A stretch of DNA of 11,013 nt from assembly GCA_003641345.1 (NCBI GenBank), contig QNAD01000029.1, forward strand, positions 1 through 11,013, given 5' to 3'. This DNA comes from Candidatus Zixiibacteriota bacterium. Lineage in GTDB: Bacteria; Zixibacteria; MSB-5A5; GN15; FEB-12. Positions within the stretch are counted from its first letter, which is position 1; every line of letters begins with the position of its first letter. The notes under the pieces were generated by a model. It was not told the origin of the DNA, made no database searches, and was given only the letters and a program-made list of their open reading frames with translations. This document shows, in pieces, positions 1 to 6,163 of this stretch. A program made the position numbers and the translations under genes.

Positions 1-517
1 ATCCTTCGGCAAACCAAAGAGGCATAGCAAACAGGCGTTGTTTTGAAAGTAACGACGAAAAAATATTGCCATAAAGTATATCATAGGTAACAGCATGAGT
101 TAATTCATGATGCAAAACATGACGAAGATCTTCATAGGAACCTGTAAAAGGAATTACAATTCTACTTTTAAATACTTCAGTAAAACCACCGGTACCTTCG
201 CCAATTAATGAACCAATAATATTAGTTTGTTGAAAATCATTGTGCGAATTATATACAAACACCGGAATACGTTTTTGAATTTTATAATTCAGCTCTTTGC
301 TAACTTCAACATAGGAAGACTCCAAAACTGTTGCACTGAATTTAGCAGTTTCATAAGCATCTTCATAAAAGTGAATATCAAAATGACGAGTTTGAATAAA
401 ACTCCAATCAAAATTCTTATAACGAACTTTATTCTTACCAAAATAAGTATTCTGAGCATATAAAGAAGTTACAACAAAAGTGAGGAGAATAAGCAGAAGT
501 AAAATCACCTTCCTCAT
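1..517 (-). CDS. Secreted peptidase-MA-like zinc metalloprotease, N-terminal part (runs off left edge)
   Basis: The first 172 codons of a gene read leftward from an ATG at 515-517; the rest lies outside the window. Residues 1-21 form a Sec signal peptide (MRKV, hydrophobic LLLLILLTFVV core, likely cut after LYA). The mature part carries HHELTH at 136-141, a HExxH zinc site with H137, E138 and H141. The final residues PLWFAEG provide E171, the place where gluzincins carry their third zinc ligand. This matches the 'peptidase MA' proteins of FCB-type bacteria, many of which continue into a TolB/PD40 beta-propeller; whether this one does cannot be seen. It probably acts in the periplasm or at the outer membrane, substrate unknown. 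A GAAGGG stretch lies about 12 nt upstream of the ATG, a rather long spacing. It follows murA by 81 bp in the same direction. Family assignment is from recalled motifs and is fairly secure; function is inference. Confidence 0.85.
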   Translation of the reverse strand, partial: MRKVILLLLILLTFVVTSLYAQNTYFGKNKVRYKNFDWSFIQTRHFDIHFYEDAYETAKFSATVLESSYVEVSKELNYKIQKRIPVFVYNSHNDFQQTNIIGSLIGEGTGGFTEVFKSRIVIPFTGSYEDLRHVLHHELTHAVTYDILYGNIFSSLLSKQRLFAMPLWFAEG

Positions 518-554
518 TGTATATCACTACCCTTCAAAGGTTTAATAGTTATAT

Positions 555-584
555 TTAATATGGGGATAACCCCGGTTCTTACAA
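555..584 (-). promoter_or_regulatory. Candidate promoter with a GC palindrome in the spacer
   Basis: On the minus strand TTGTAA (579-584) and TATTAA (555-560) are 18 bp apart, upstream of the peptidase-like gene. The spacer holds the perfect palindrome GGGGTTATCCCC (562-573), the only GC-rich patch of this intergenic region. Both boxes are imperfect. Expression by read-through from murA is equally possible. Confidence 0.3.
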
Positions 585-598
585 ATTATTTAAAAAGT

Positions 599-1864
599 TT
601 AATCAGCTTCTATTCTATTAATGTCGGCTCCCAGTGATTTGAGTTTATCTTCCAGTTTGTAATATCCACGGTCTATATGGTAAATTCGAAGAATTTCAGA
701 TTTTCCGACTGCCGCAAGGCAAGCAACTACAAGACCGGCACCGGCTCTTATATCCGGAGCCATAATTTCTGCACCAGTCAACTTTTCTACTCCCTGAATA
801 ACCGCTTTACCTTCAGCAACATTTATATTTGCACCTAACCGCCTCATTTCCATAGTATGAACAAATCTATCTATAAAAACAGTTTCAGTGATATAAGAAG
901 TTCCCGAAGCAATAGTAGTTGCGGCTAATAAACAGGCTTGTAAATCAGTTGGAAATCCCGGATATGGAAAAGTTGCCGCATTTACTGGTTTCAATTTTTG
1001 GGGAGCCCTGATTGATATAGCTGATTTAGACTCGTTTATAGTACAGCCCATTTCCCTAAGTTTATGGCTGACCATAGTTAATGTATCGGGGTCAATTCCG
1101 GTCACTTCAACATCTCCACCTGTTATAGCAGCTGCAAATAGATATGTCCCTGCAATCAGGCGGTCACCAAAAACAGAATATTCAACAGGTTTTAATTTTT
1201 CAACCGGTTCAATAATTATAGTTGGCGTCCCGGCTCCCCTGATTTTTGCTCCAGCCAGATTAAGAAAATTAGCAACATCGATGATTTCTGGATCACATGC
1301 GGCATTTGTGATATAGGTTGGTTTTTTGGCTAATACTGCACCAAATATTACATTTTCAGTTCCAGTATGAGATGGTCTGTCAAAATAAATTGAACCTCCC
1401 ACAAGTTGTTTCGCCCGGGCAATAACATATCCGGATTCTTCAATAATTTCTGCACCCATACTGGCAAATGCTTTTATATGATAATCAACTGGCCTTGCAC
1501 CAATCGAACAACCACCCGGTAAAGAAACTCTTGCTTCACCCACTCTTGCTAAAAGCGGACCTAAAACCAAAAACGATGCCCGCATCTGTCGCATTAAATC
1601 ATAAGGAGCTTTGTTTTCAGTTATATTCTGAGCGTTAACTGTTAGGGTTTCATTTTCCTGGTCGTAATCTACAACTGCACCCAGATATTTAAGCACTTTT
1701 ATTACTGTCTCAATATCTCTCAAATGCGGCACATTATGGATAACTGATGTCCCATTATCTATTAGTAAAGTTGCAACAATTATTGGCAAGGCAGCATTTT
1801 TTGAACCATCAGCCCGGACAGAGCCTTCCAAACGATTATTACCATTTATGATATATTTATCCAT
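599..1864 (-). CDS. murA: UDP-N-acetylglucosamine 1-carboxyvinyltransferase (MurA)
   Basis: Catalyses the first committed step of peptidoglycan synthesis, moving enolpyruvate from PEP to the 3'-OH of UDP-GlcNAc in the cytoplasm. The 421-residue product matches the usual length (about 420). Hallmarks: DGSKNAALP with K22 and N23 (substrate binding), the active-site loop PGGCSIGARPVD with C119 (the residue alkylated by fosfomycin, so sensitivity is expected), FPTD with the catalytic-type D307, and R373 in DIRAGAGL. The open frame extends 8 codons upstream to a TTG at 1886-1888, but that start has no ribosome site. The ATG at 1862-1864 is preceded by GGAAGG at 5 nt, and MDKYIINGN is the classic MurA N-terminus, so I use it. 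It lies 119 bp after the DUF4416 gene; no convincing promoter or terminator was seen around it. Confidence 0.97.
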   Translation of the reverse strand: MDKYIINGNNRLEGSVRADGSKNAALPIIVATLLIDNGTSVIHNVPHLRDIETVIKVLKYLGAVVDYDQENETLTVNAQNITENKAPYDLMRQMRASFLVLGPLLARVGEARVSLPGGCSIGARPVDYHIKAFASMGAEIIEESGYVIARAKQLVGGSIYFDRPSHTGTENVIFGAVLAKKPTYITNAACDPEIIDVANFLNLAGAKIRGAGTPTIIIEPVEKLKPVEYSVFGDRLIAGTYLFAAAITGGDVEVTGIDPDTLTMVSHKLREMGCTINESKSAISIRAPQKLKPVNAATFPYPGFPTDLQACLLAATTIASGTSYITETVFIDRFVHTMEMRRLGANINVAEGKAVIQGVEKLTGAEIMAPDIRAGAGLVVACLAAVGKSEILRIYHIDRGYYKLEDKLKSLGADINRIEAD

Positions 1865-1983
1865 TCTATCCTTCCAGTTTTTTGACAAATTAAATCTATA
1901 AAAGATTAATCTATTTCTTATTCAATATTGGTGAATTTTCTTGTAAAAGGAAAGTTAAAAGAACCGGAATGCGATAAATTGAC

Positions 1984-2532
1984 TTATAAAATTTCAATAG
2001 CTTTTTCTTCTGACAGCATACTTTTACGGACTCGCTCAAAAAAATCAATTGCTTCATTGTTACAATAGTCTGGAATTGTCCAAGGTAGCCGGCGAAAAGT
2101 ATTTCTGGAGTAAATCAGCTGAATTTCTGCATAAACACCATCGTTGAAATAGACATTACAATTGCTTTCCCGATGCGTCGCTATAACCAAATTATCAGGA
2201 GTTAGAATGCAGGGATCAATATTGACCGTGCGAAACAGGAAATCACCAATCTGGTCGGCAAAATTTGGTTCAATTTTATTGCAGATATTTTTTAACGAAG
2301 CGAGAGAATTTCGATTGACAGTTTTTTCAAAAGAGATAAAACGCCTGATAAGATTTTCTCCCATCTCTTCCCGATACTGTTTTGCTTCGGAAGTTTCAAT
2401 CTCCATCGTCTCAAATTCTACCCTGCCAAATTTATTTTCCAGTACTTTGACCGCATCTACCAATCCATCCATTGATGAATATATAATTGAACAAATCAAT
2501 TTTCCGGGTGCGGGTATCTGTTTTCTTGCCAT
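1984..2532 (-). CDS. DUF4416 family protein, function unknown
   Basis: A 182-residue soluble protein with no signal peptide or membrane segment. It fits the conserved DUF4416 family by its spaced motifs: KLICSIIYS near the N-terminus, YREEMGENLIRRFISFE around 53-69, the strongly conserved NIDPCILT (about 109-116), LVIATHRESN, the glycine/acid run YFNDGVYAEIQLIY, and LPWTIPDY near the C-terminus. No enzyme activity is established for the family as far as I know; the recurring D, H, R and E residues would suit a metal- or nucleotide-binding site, but that is inference. The ATG at 2530-2532 has no Shine-Dalgarno site. A promoter-like pair just upstream would place the transcript start on or next to this ATG, so the mRNA may be leaderless. 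It is separated from yifB upstream by a terminator-like hairpin. Confidence 0.85.
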   Translation of the reverse strand: MARKQIPAPGKLICSIIYSSMDGLVDAVKVLENKFGRVEFETMEIETSEAKQYREEMGENLIRRFISFEKTVNRNSLASLKNICNKIEPNFADQIGDFLFRTVNIDPCILTPDNLVIATHRESNCNVYFNDGVYAEIQLIYSRNTFRRLPWTIPDYCNNEAIDFFERVRKSMLSEEKAIEIL

Positions 2533-2538
2533 ACAATA

Positions 2539-2566
2539 TGTATAGTATTGAAAGAAAAAAAATCAA
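2539..2566 (-). promoter_or_regulatory. Candidate promoter of the DUF4416 gene, giving a leaderless start
   Basis: On the minus strand TTGATT (2561-2566) and TATACA (2539-2544) are 16 bp apart. Only six bases separate the -10 box from the ATG at 2530-2532, so initiation 6-7 nt downstream falls on the start codon. The pair begins right after the terminator-like hairpin that follows yifB, which supports a new transcription unit. Confidence 0.45.
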
Positions 2567-2589
2567 CAAAAACGTCATTCAACAATGAC
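2567..2589 (-). terminator. Candidate intrinsic terminator after yifB
   Basis: On the minus strand GTCATT and AATGAC (2584-2589 and 2574-2579) form a 6-bp stem with a 4-nt loop, followed by GTTTTTG and shortly by a run of eight T. It begins 9 nt after the yifB stop codon. The stem is short and not GC-rich, so efficiency is uncertain. Confidence 0.5.
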
Positions 2590-2598
2590 AAAATAATA

Positions 2599-4137
2599 TT
2601 ATAACCACAGTTTTCTATCAAGCGTACGGTATTGTATAGCTTCTGCAATATGACCTAACTGGATTTCTTCTGATTCTGCCAAATCAGCAATCGTTCGCGA
2701 TACTTTTAAAATTCTATCATAAGCCCGGGCAGAAAGTCCTTGTTTTGAAATTGCCATTGACAACAGGGATTGTGATTTATCATCTATTTTGCAGTACTTT
2801 CTGGTATCTTTTGATTCCATATGAGCATTACAAAATAGACTTGATTCATCTGAGAATCTTTCTGACTGTTTATCTCTGGCAAAATTCACTCTTTGGCGGA
2901 TTATTTCAGATTTTTCCCCGCAAGTTTCCGAGGATAGATCTTTAAACTTCACCGATGGGACCGTAATGTGAATATCAATCCTATCCATCAACGGTCCTGA
3001 AATTCGCGACATATATCTTTGAATTTCGCTGGTTGAACAATTGCAGTCATGTTTAGGGTCACCATAATACCCACAAGGACAAGGATTCATAGCGGCAATT
3101 AACATAAAATTTGCAGGATAAGTAAGAGTAGTCAAGGCTCTGGAAATAGTAACCTGATAATCTTCCATAGGCTGACGAAGCATCTCCAATATATCCTTTT
3201 TAAATTCCGGAAGTTCATCCAAAAAAAGTACTCCGTGATGTGCCACAGAGACTTCTCCCGGCTTTGGGATAGCCCCACCTCCAACTAATCCGGCATACGA
3301 AATAGTATGGTGTGGCGACTGAAATGGCCGAGTAGCAATTAAAGCTGAACCCGACGGAAGACGCCCGGCAACAGAATGTATTTTGGTTGTTTCCAATGCT
3401 TCGTTTATTGTCATATCCGGAAGAATTGTCGGCATTCGCCTGGCTAACATTGTTTTCCCTGACCCGGGAGGTCCCACCATTATGATATTATGCCCACCGG
3501 CGGCGGCAACTTCTAAGGCTCGCTTTGATGATTCCTGCCCCTTAACATCAGAAAAATCGGTTAGATATTGATGAGCTCTTTTAAATACAATGTCTAAATC
3601 AACTTCATACGGCTTTATAGTTTTTTCATCTTCCAGAAAATGAATTGTCTCTTGTAAAGAATTAACAGGAAATACCGGTAGTGAATTAGCAATAGCCGCT
3701 TCTTTTGCATTATGTTTGGGAACTATTATTCCTTTAATATCATTACTATTTTTGAAATTCATCGTCATCGGTAAAACGCCAGGCACCGGGCGGATATTTC
3801 CATCAAGAGATAATTCACCCAGAATTATATAATCATCGCATCGCTCTCTTAAAATTTGACCTGTAGCAGATAAAATACCTACTGCAATAGGCAAATCAAA
3901 TGCTGAACCTTCCTTTTTTATATCAGCGGGGGCAAGATTAATTGTTACTCTTTTAGCTGGAAACATAAAATCGGAATTTTTAATAGCCGCTGTTACTCTT
4001 TCTTTGGACTCCCTAACGGCACCCTCCGGTAATCCTACTGTAACAAATGCGGGAAGTTGTTGCTGAATATCTGCCTCAACTTCGACTTGATAGGCATCAA
4101 CTCCTAATGTGGCAGATGACATAACTTTAGAAAGCAT
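2599..4137 (-). CDS. yifB: YifB/ComM-type magnesium-chelatase-like AAA+ ATPase
   Basis: A 512-residue AAA+ protein of the family that includes ComM, a hexameric helicase promoting branch migration during natural transformation in Vibrio and Haemophilus; the role in this organism is inferred. The N-terminal third has the Lon-protease-like fold of the family (VRESKERVTAAI, then GSAFDLPIAVGIL). The ATPase core has Walker A GPPGSGKT (222-229), the PFQSPHHTIS segment, Walker B VLFLDE (303-308), and a cysteine cluster CPCG followed by CNC (353-367). The C-terminal part has the family-typical LSARAYDRILKVSRTIADL helix block. The ATG at 4135-4137 is preceded by AAAGGAG at 8 nt and gives the usual MLSKV N-terminus. 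An in-frame TTG at 4201-4203 with GGAGG 4 nt upstream could add 22 residues. Proteins of this family are often kept as housekeeping genes in bacteria not known to be competent. Confidence 0.93.
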   Translation of the reverse strand: MLSKVMSSATLGVDAYQVEVEADIQQQLPAFVTVGLPEGAVRESKERVTAAIKNSDFMFPAKRVTINLAPADIKKEGSAFDLPIAVGILSATGQILRERCDDYIILGELSLDGNIRPVPGVLPMTMNFKNSNDIKGIIVPKHNAKEAAIANSLPVFPVNSLQETIHFLEDEKTIKPYEVDLDIVFKRAHQYLTDFSDVKGQESSKRALEVAAAGGHNIIMVGPPGSGKTMLARRMPTILPDMTINEALETTKIHSVAGRLPSGSALIATRPFQSPHHTISYAGLVGGGAIPKPGEVSVAHHGVLFLDELPEFKKDILEMLRQPMEDYQVTISRALTTLTYPANFMLIAAMNPCPCGYYGDPKHDCNCSTSEIQRYMSRISGPLMDRIDIHITVPSVKFKDLSSETCGEKSEIIRQRVNFARDKQSERFSDESSLFCNAHMESKDTRKYCKIDDKSQSLLSMAISKQGLSARAYDRILKVSRTIADLAESEEIQLGHIAEAIQYRTLDRKLWL

Positions 4138-4320
4138 CAATAAAACTCCTTTCCCGTAAGGAATATTTATCACCACCGGTTCTAACCCTATTAACCCCCT
4201 CAAAAAACCTCCATCTCAGACAATAGAACCGATGGTTTTAAATTAATCCTGTAGTTACAGGGTAATATTTTGTTTTTACAATTATGCTATAGAGGACTGA
4301 CAGTGGACGTCAGTATTTTT
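4138..4320 (-). promoter_or_regulatory. yifB leader region with two palindromes; promoter not certain
   Basis: The leader of yifB contains ACTGAC/GTCAGT arms at 4296-4301 and 4309-4314, a perfect CCTGTA-GT-TACAGG palindrome at 4249-4262, and a G-rich stretch (GAGGGGG, minus strand, ending near 4195). Possible promoter elements on the minus strand are CTGACG plus TATAGC (16-bp spacer, overlapping the first palindrome) or TTGTAA plus TAACTA (18-bp spacer, overlapping the second). None is close to consensus, so I do not choose. Confidence 0.25.
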
Positions 4321-4360
4321 TATAATAAAAAAAGCGATGTTTAGATAAAACACCGCTTTT
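4321..4360 (-). terminator. Intrinsic terminator of the small lipoprotein gene
   Basis: Arms 4330-4342 and 4348-4360 pair over 13 bp around a 5-nt loop, with a G-U pair on the minus strand where the plus strand would have an A-C mismatch. On the minus strand a T7 run follows at once. It starts 20 nt after the stop codon at 4380. The wobble polarity and T-run both point to leftward transcription. Confidence 0.85.
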
Positions 4361-4379
4361 GAAAAATTTCTAATAAAGT

Positions 4380-4868
4380 TTATTCTTCTTCAAAATCTGC
4401 TATACGGTATAATTTTATTTCTTTATAGAAATCATTATCAGTATCAAATTGATTTAAAGTTAAGGTGTCGGCATTACTGGATTTAATTAGTGTAAATCTT
4501 CCCTTTGGAGTTGTGGTTTTATCACAGGTGTTACAACCATACATTTCAATAGGGAGAGCATGAAGTTCACTGAAAACAACAGCATCTTCAATTACATATT
4601 TACCATCCACACGACAGATACAGTAACTTTCATCAAAATCCTTAGTTGTATCAACTTTCATAATATAAGCTTCATCTGTGAAGTTCCATATAATATTCTG
4701 CTTTCTTACCTCAGCATTGGCATCACCCCAATTTGATGTAACAGAATAAGTACCTTCAAATTCACCTCTAATATCAGACTCAGATTTTAATATAATGTCA
4801 CTTGAACAACTTATTAAAAGCACAAAAAATATGACAACCATCAACGCAAGCAGCAACAATTTTTTCAT
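4380..4868 (-). CDS. Small lipoprotein with two cysteine pairs, function unknown
   Basis: A 162-residue lipoprotein precursor. The start at 4866-4868 is preceded by AAGGAG at 9 nt and gives MKKLLLLALM, a hydrophobic stretch and the lipobox LISC with C21; the next residues SSD are compatible with outer-membrane sorting. An ATG further upstream in frame (4925) has no ribosome site and would bury the signal peptide. The mature part of about 140 residues begins with a GEFEGTYSVTSNW segment and is rich in short beta-type stretches, as expected for a lipocalin-like or similar small beta-barrel, but I recognise no named family. Two cysteine pairs are notable: C83/C85 (CIC) and C112/C115 (CNTC); they could form disulfides or a metal site. 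The gene has its own promoter candidate and terminator, so it appears to be transcribed alone. Confidence 0.85.
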   Translation of the reverse strand: MKKLLLLALMVVIFFVLLISCSSDIILKSESDIRGEFEGTYSVTSNWGDANAEVRKQNIIWNFTDEAYIMKVDTTKDFDESYCICRVDGKYVIEDAVVFSELHALPIEMYGCNTCDKTTTPKGRFTLIKSSNADTLTLNQFDTDNDFYKEIKLYRIADFEEE

Positions 4869-4898
4869 AACCAAAAACTCCTTTATTTCAAGTCCGAC

Positions 4899-4927
4899 AA
4901 TATAATTACACAATCTTATTTGCACAA
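4899..4927 (-). promoter_or_regulatory. Candidate promoter of the small lipoprotein gene
   Basis: On the minus strand TTGTGC (4922-4927) and TATATT (4899-4904) are separated by exactly 17 bp. The -10 box matches consensus at five of six positions, the -35 at only three. Predicted initiation near 4892 gives a leader of about 24 nt that includes the AAGGAG ribosome site. Confidence 0.4.
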
Positions 4928-5164
4928 CCCAAAAATGATTATTTTACATATAAATAACGAACTAAAAACTAAAAATATAAAAAAAATTCCCTCAATTAGC
5001 ACGATTGAATTTCATATCCAAAAAACAAAAAAATAAAACGAGGCAAGTTTAATTCTGGCTCATATTGACCTTAAGGCACAGTGTAACAACAACATGCGAG
5101 CCATAAAACAACTCCGAAAATAAGTAAATAAAGACTAACAACTTCCGTTACTCGTGTAAAGTGA
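4928..5164. other. Gene-free AT-rich stretch
   Basis: No open frame with a ribosome site and no convincing repeat or RNA gene was found here. The left part is strongly A-rich on the plus strand. A short GGCTC/GAGCC inverted pair is present near 5058-5102, about 40 bases apart, which is too weak to interpret. Confidence 0.5.
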
Positions 5165-5192
5165 TTGACATATTAGGGAAAAAGATTATATA
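5165..5192 (+). promoter_or_regulatory. Candidate sigma70-type promoter of the plus-strand small RNA
   Basis: A perfect TTGACA -35 box (5165-5170) is followed after 16 bp by TATATA (5187-5192), or after 18 bp by TATAAA (5189-5194). Predicted initiation at about 5199-5201 falls on the first base of the hairpin at 5201. It is the best -35 match in the window and points away from all protein genes nearby. Confidence 0.6.
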
Positions 5193-5199
5193 AAAATAT

Positions 5200-5268
5200 A
5201 GAAGCTTGTTTTAAATTTATTTGGAATTCCCCCTCTATTTCTAAATGATTTGAGCAGGCTTCTTTTTT
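5200..5268 (+). ncRNA. Candidate small RNA, about 69 nt, with a C-rich apical loop and built-in terminator
   Basis: On the plus strand GAAGCTTG (5201-5208) pairs with CAGGCTTC (5255-5262), followed at once by T6 (5263-5268). Inside, 5213-5226 pairs with 5239-5251 over 13 pairs with one bulged base (5218). The apical loop is 5227-5238 and exposes CCCCCUCU. Three pairs are G-U on the plus strand (5206/5257, 5217/5247, 5223/5242) and would be A-C mismatches on the minus strand, so the fold favours a plus-strand RNA. The upstream promoter puts the 5' end at the base of the stem. A C-rich loop on a terminator-type hairpin is the layout of small RNAs that pair with Shine-Dalgarno regions, but the target is unknown. 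The alternative is a long, imperfect terminator for the rhodanese operon read leftward (T-rich stretch at about 5187-5200 on the minus strand). I know no named RNA family matching it. Confidence 0.5.
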
Positions 5269-5671
5269 ATCTATTTAATTTCCCCGATATTGTTTTAAAA
5301 CCGGCTTCACGCCAAGCGATAATTCCGCCAGACACATTATAAACATTGATATAGCCTTGTGATATTAAATATTCGGTAGCAATACCGCTTCTTCGTCCAA
5401 TTCGGCAGAAAAAATAAATTTCAGAAGATTTATCAATTGGAATTCTATCCATATTATACTTCAGGCAATCGTAAGAAATCAAATCATCTGCAAATGGCAG
5501 ATGACCTTCTATAAATTCAGGCTCGGTACGAACATCAATTACTAATATTTTGCGTTCAGATTTAACAATATCTTTTAATTCATAAACAGAAACCGATGGA
5601 ACATTAGACTGTATAGTACGCCCTGAGATAATTTTACTAAAGATGTCAAATAAGCGAGTAAGAAATCTCAT
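5267..5671 (-). CDS. Single-domain rhodanese-like protein
   Basis: A 134-residue protein with one rhodanese homology domain from about residue 27 to 130. Visible motifs: VSVYELKDIV at the domain start, VIDVRTEPEFIEGHLPFA, the catalytic loop C89-R-I-G-R-R-S, and NVSGGIIAWREAGF at the end, all typical of GlpE/PspE-like sulfurtransferases that carry a persulfide on the loop cysteine. The exact sulfur donor and acceptor cannot be told. The first 20 residues are basic and hydrophobic (RFLTRLFDIFSKII) and may form a membrane-binding amphipathic helix, but there is no clear cleavable signal. It starts 21 bp after the preceding lipoprotein gene and has no recognisable Shine-Dalgarno site; a TATTAT just upstream of the ATG leaves room for its own start point. 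Its stop codon overlaps the T-run of the plus-strand small RNA candidate. Confidence 0.9.
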   Translation of the reverse strand: MRFLTRLFDIFSKIISGRTIQSNVPSVSVYELKDIVKSERKILVIDVRTEPEFIEGHLPFADDLISYDCLKYNMDRIPIDKSSEIYFFCRIGRRSGIATEYLISQGYINVYNVSGGIIAWREAGFKTISGKLNR

Positions 5672-5692
5672 CTAAATAATAATTGTTCTTAA

Positions 5693-6163
5693 TCAATCCG
5701 TGTTTGGTATGGCTTTAAATGAATAAATTTTCCATTTACCATTAACTTTATGAAGTCCAAATTTGGACAAATAACCTTTTGAATTATCATTATCGATGAA
5801 CGAGACTTCCACCGTAGCTGTTTCACCAAAATTTTCAACATTACCAATAATTCTCTGGTAAGAAAACCATCTTCTTTTAGTTAGCCCACCTTCTGTAAGG
5901 TCTTCGAGAATTTGTTGAGGTGAATCAAATACTCGCGGTTCGTCATCACTATGAAAAGCATAATCTTCTGAAATGTTTTTCATAAGTTCCGGCAGGTCAA
6001 GATAAGCAACCAAGGCGGCCTTATCATCTTTTTCCATAGCACCAAACATACTTATGACGGTTTTTTTAGGGTCCCCCTGTTTATCAATTCCGCACGATGA
6101 AAAAACAAAAGAAAAAATTAATAATAACAGAAGAAAATAAAATGACATGGATTTTTTTATCAT
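5693..6163 (-). CDS. NTF2/SnoaL-like (DUF4878-type) lipoprotein
   Basis: A 156-residue lipoprotein precursor: basic start MIKK, hydrophobic FYFLLLLLIFSFV, lipobox FSSC with C24. The mature part resembles small NTF2-like proteins of the DUF4878 type: DPKKTVISMFGAMEKDDKAA (a helix in which a protein 'runs out of' residues used to count load in such families), an acidic middle, then the beta strands ATVEVSFID and VNGKWKIYSF that end many members. No catalytic residue is evident, so a binding or scaffolding role in the periplasm is more likely than enzyme activity. The family call is by overall pattern and only moderately sure. The ATG overlaps the last base of the PorV-like gene's stop codon (TAATG) and its AGGAAG ribosome site lies inside that gene, so the two are probably translationally coupled. 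Confidence 0.8.
   Translation of the reverse strand: MIKKSMSFYFLLLLLIFSFVFSSCGIDKQGDPKKTVISMFGAMEKDDKAALVAYLDLPELMKNISEDYAFHSDDEPRVFDSPQQILEDLTEGGLTKRRWFSYQRIIGNVENFGETATVEVSFIDNDNSKGYLSKFGLHKVNGKWKIYSFKAIPNTD

Noticed and set aside
2162..2545. Plus-strand open frame of 127 codons opposite the DUF4416 gene
   Set aside because: It lies wholly across the well-supported minus-strand gene and its promoter, has no ribosome site and no recognisable domain; it is a shadow of the real gene.
4296..4325. Hairpin ACTGAC/GTCAGT followed by a T-run on the plus strand, resembling a terminator
   Set aside because: No plus-strand gene ends upstream, and the T-run is the one belonging to the opposite-strand terminator region; I keep only the palindrome as a possible operator.
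5091..5123. Tiny plus-strand frame beginning ATGCGAGCC
   Set aside because: Only about nine codons, with no ribosome site and no sign of conservation that I can judge.
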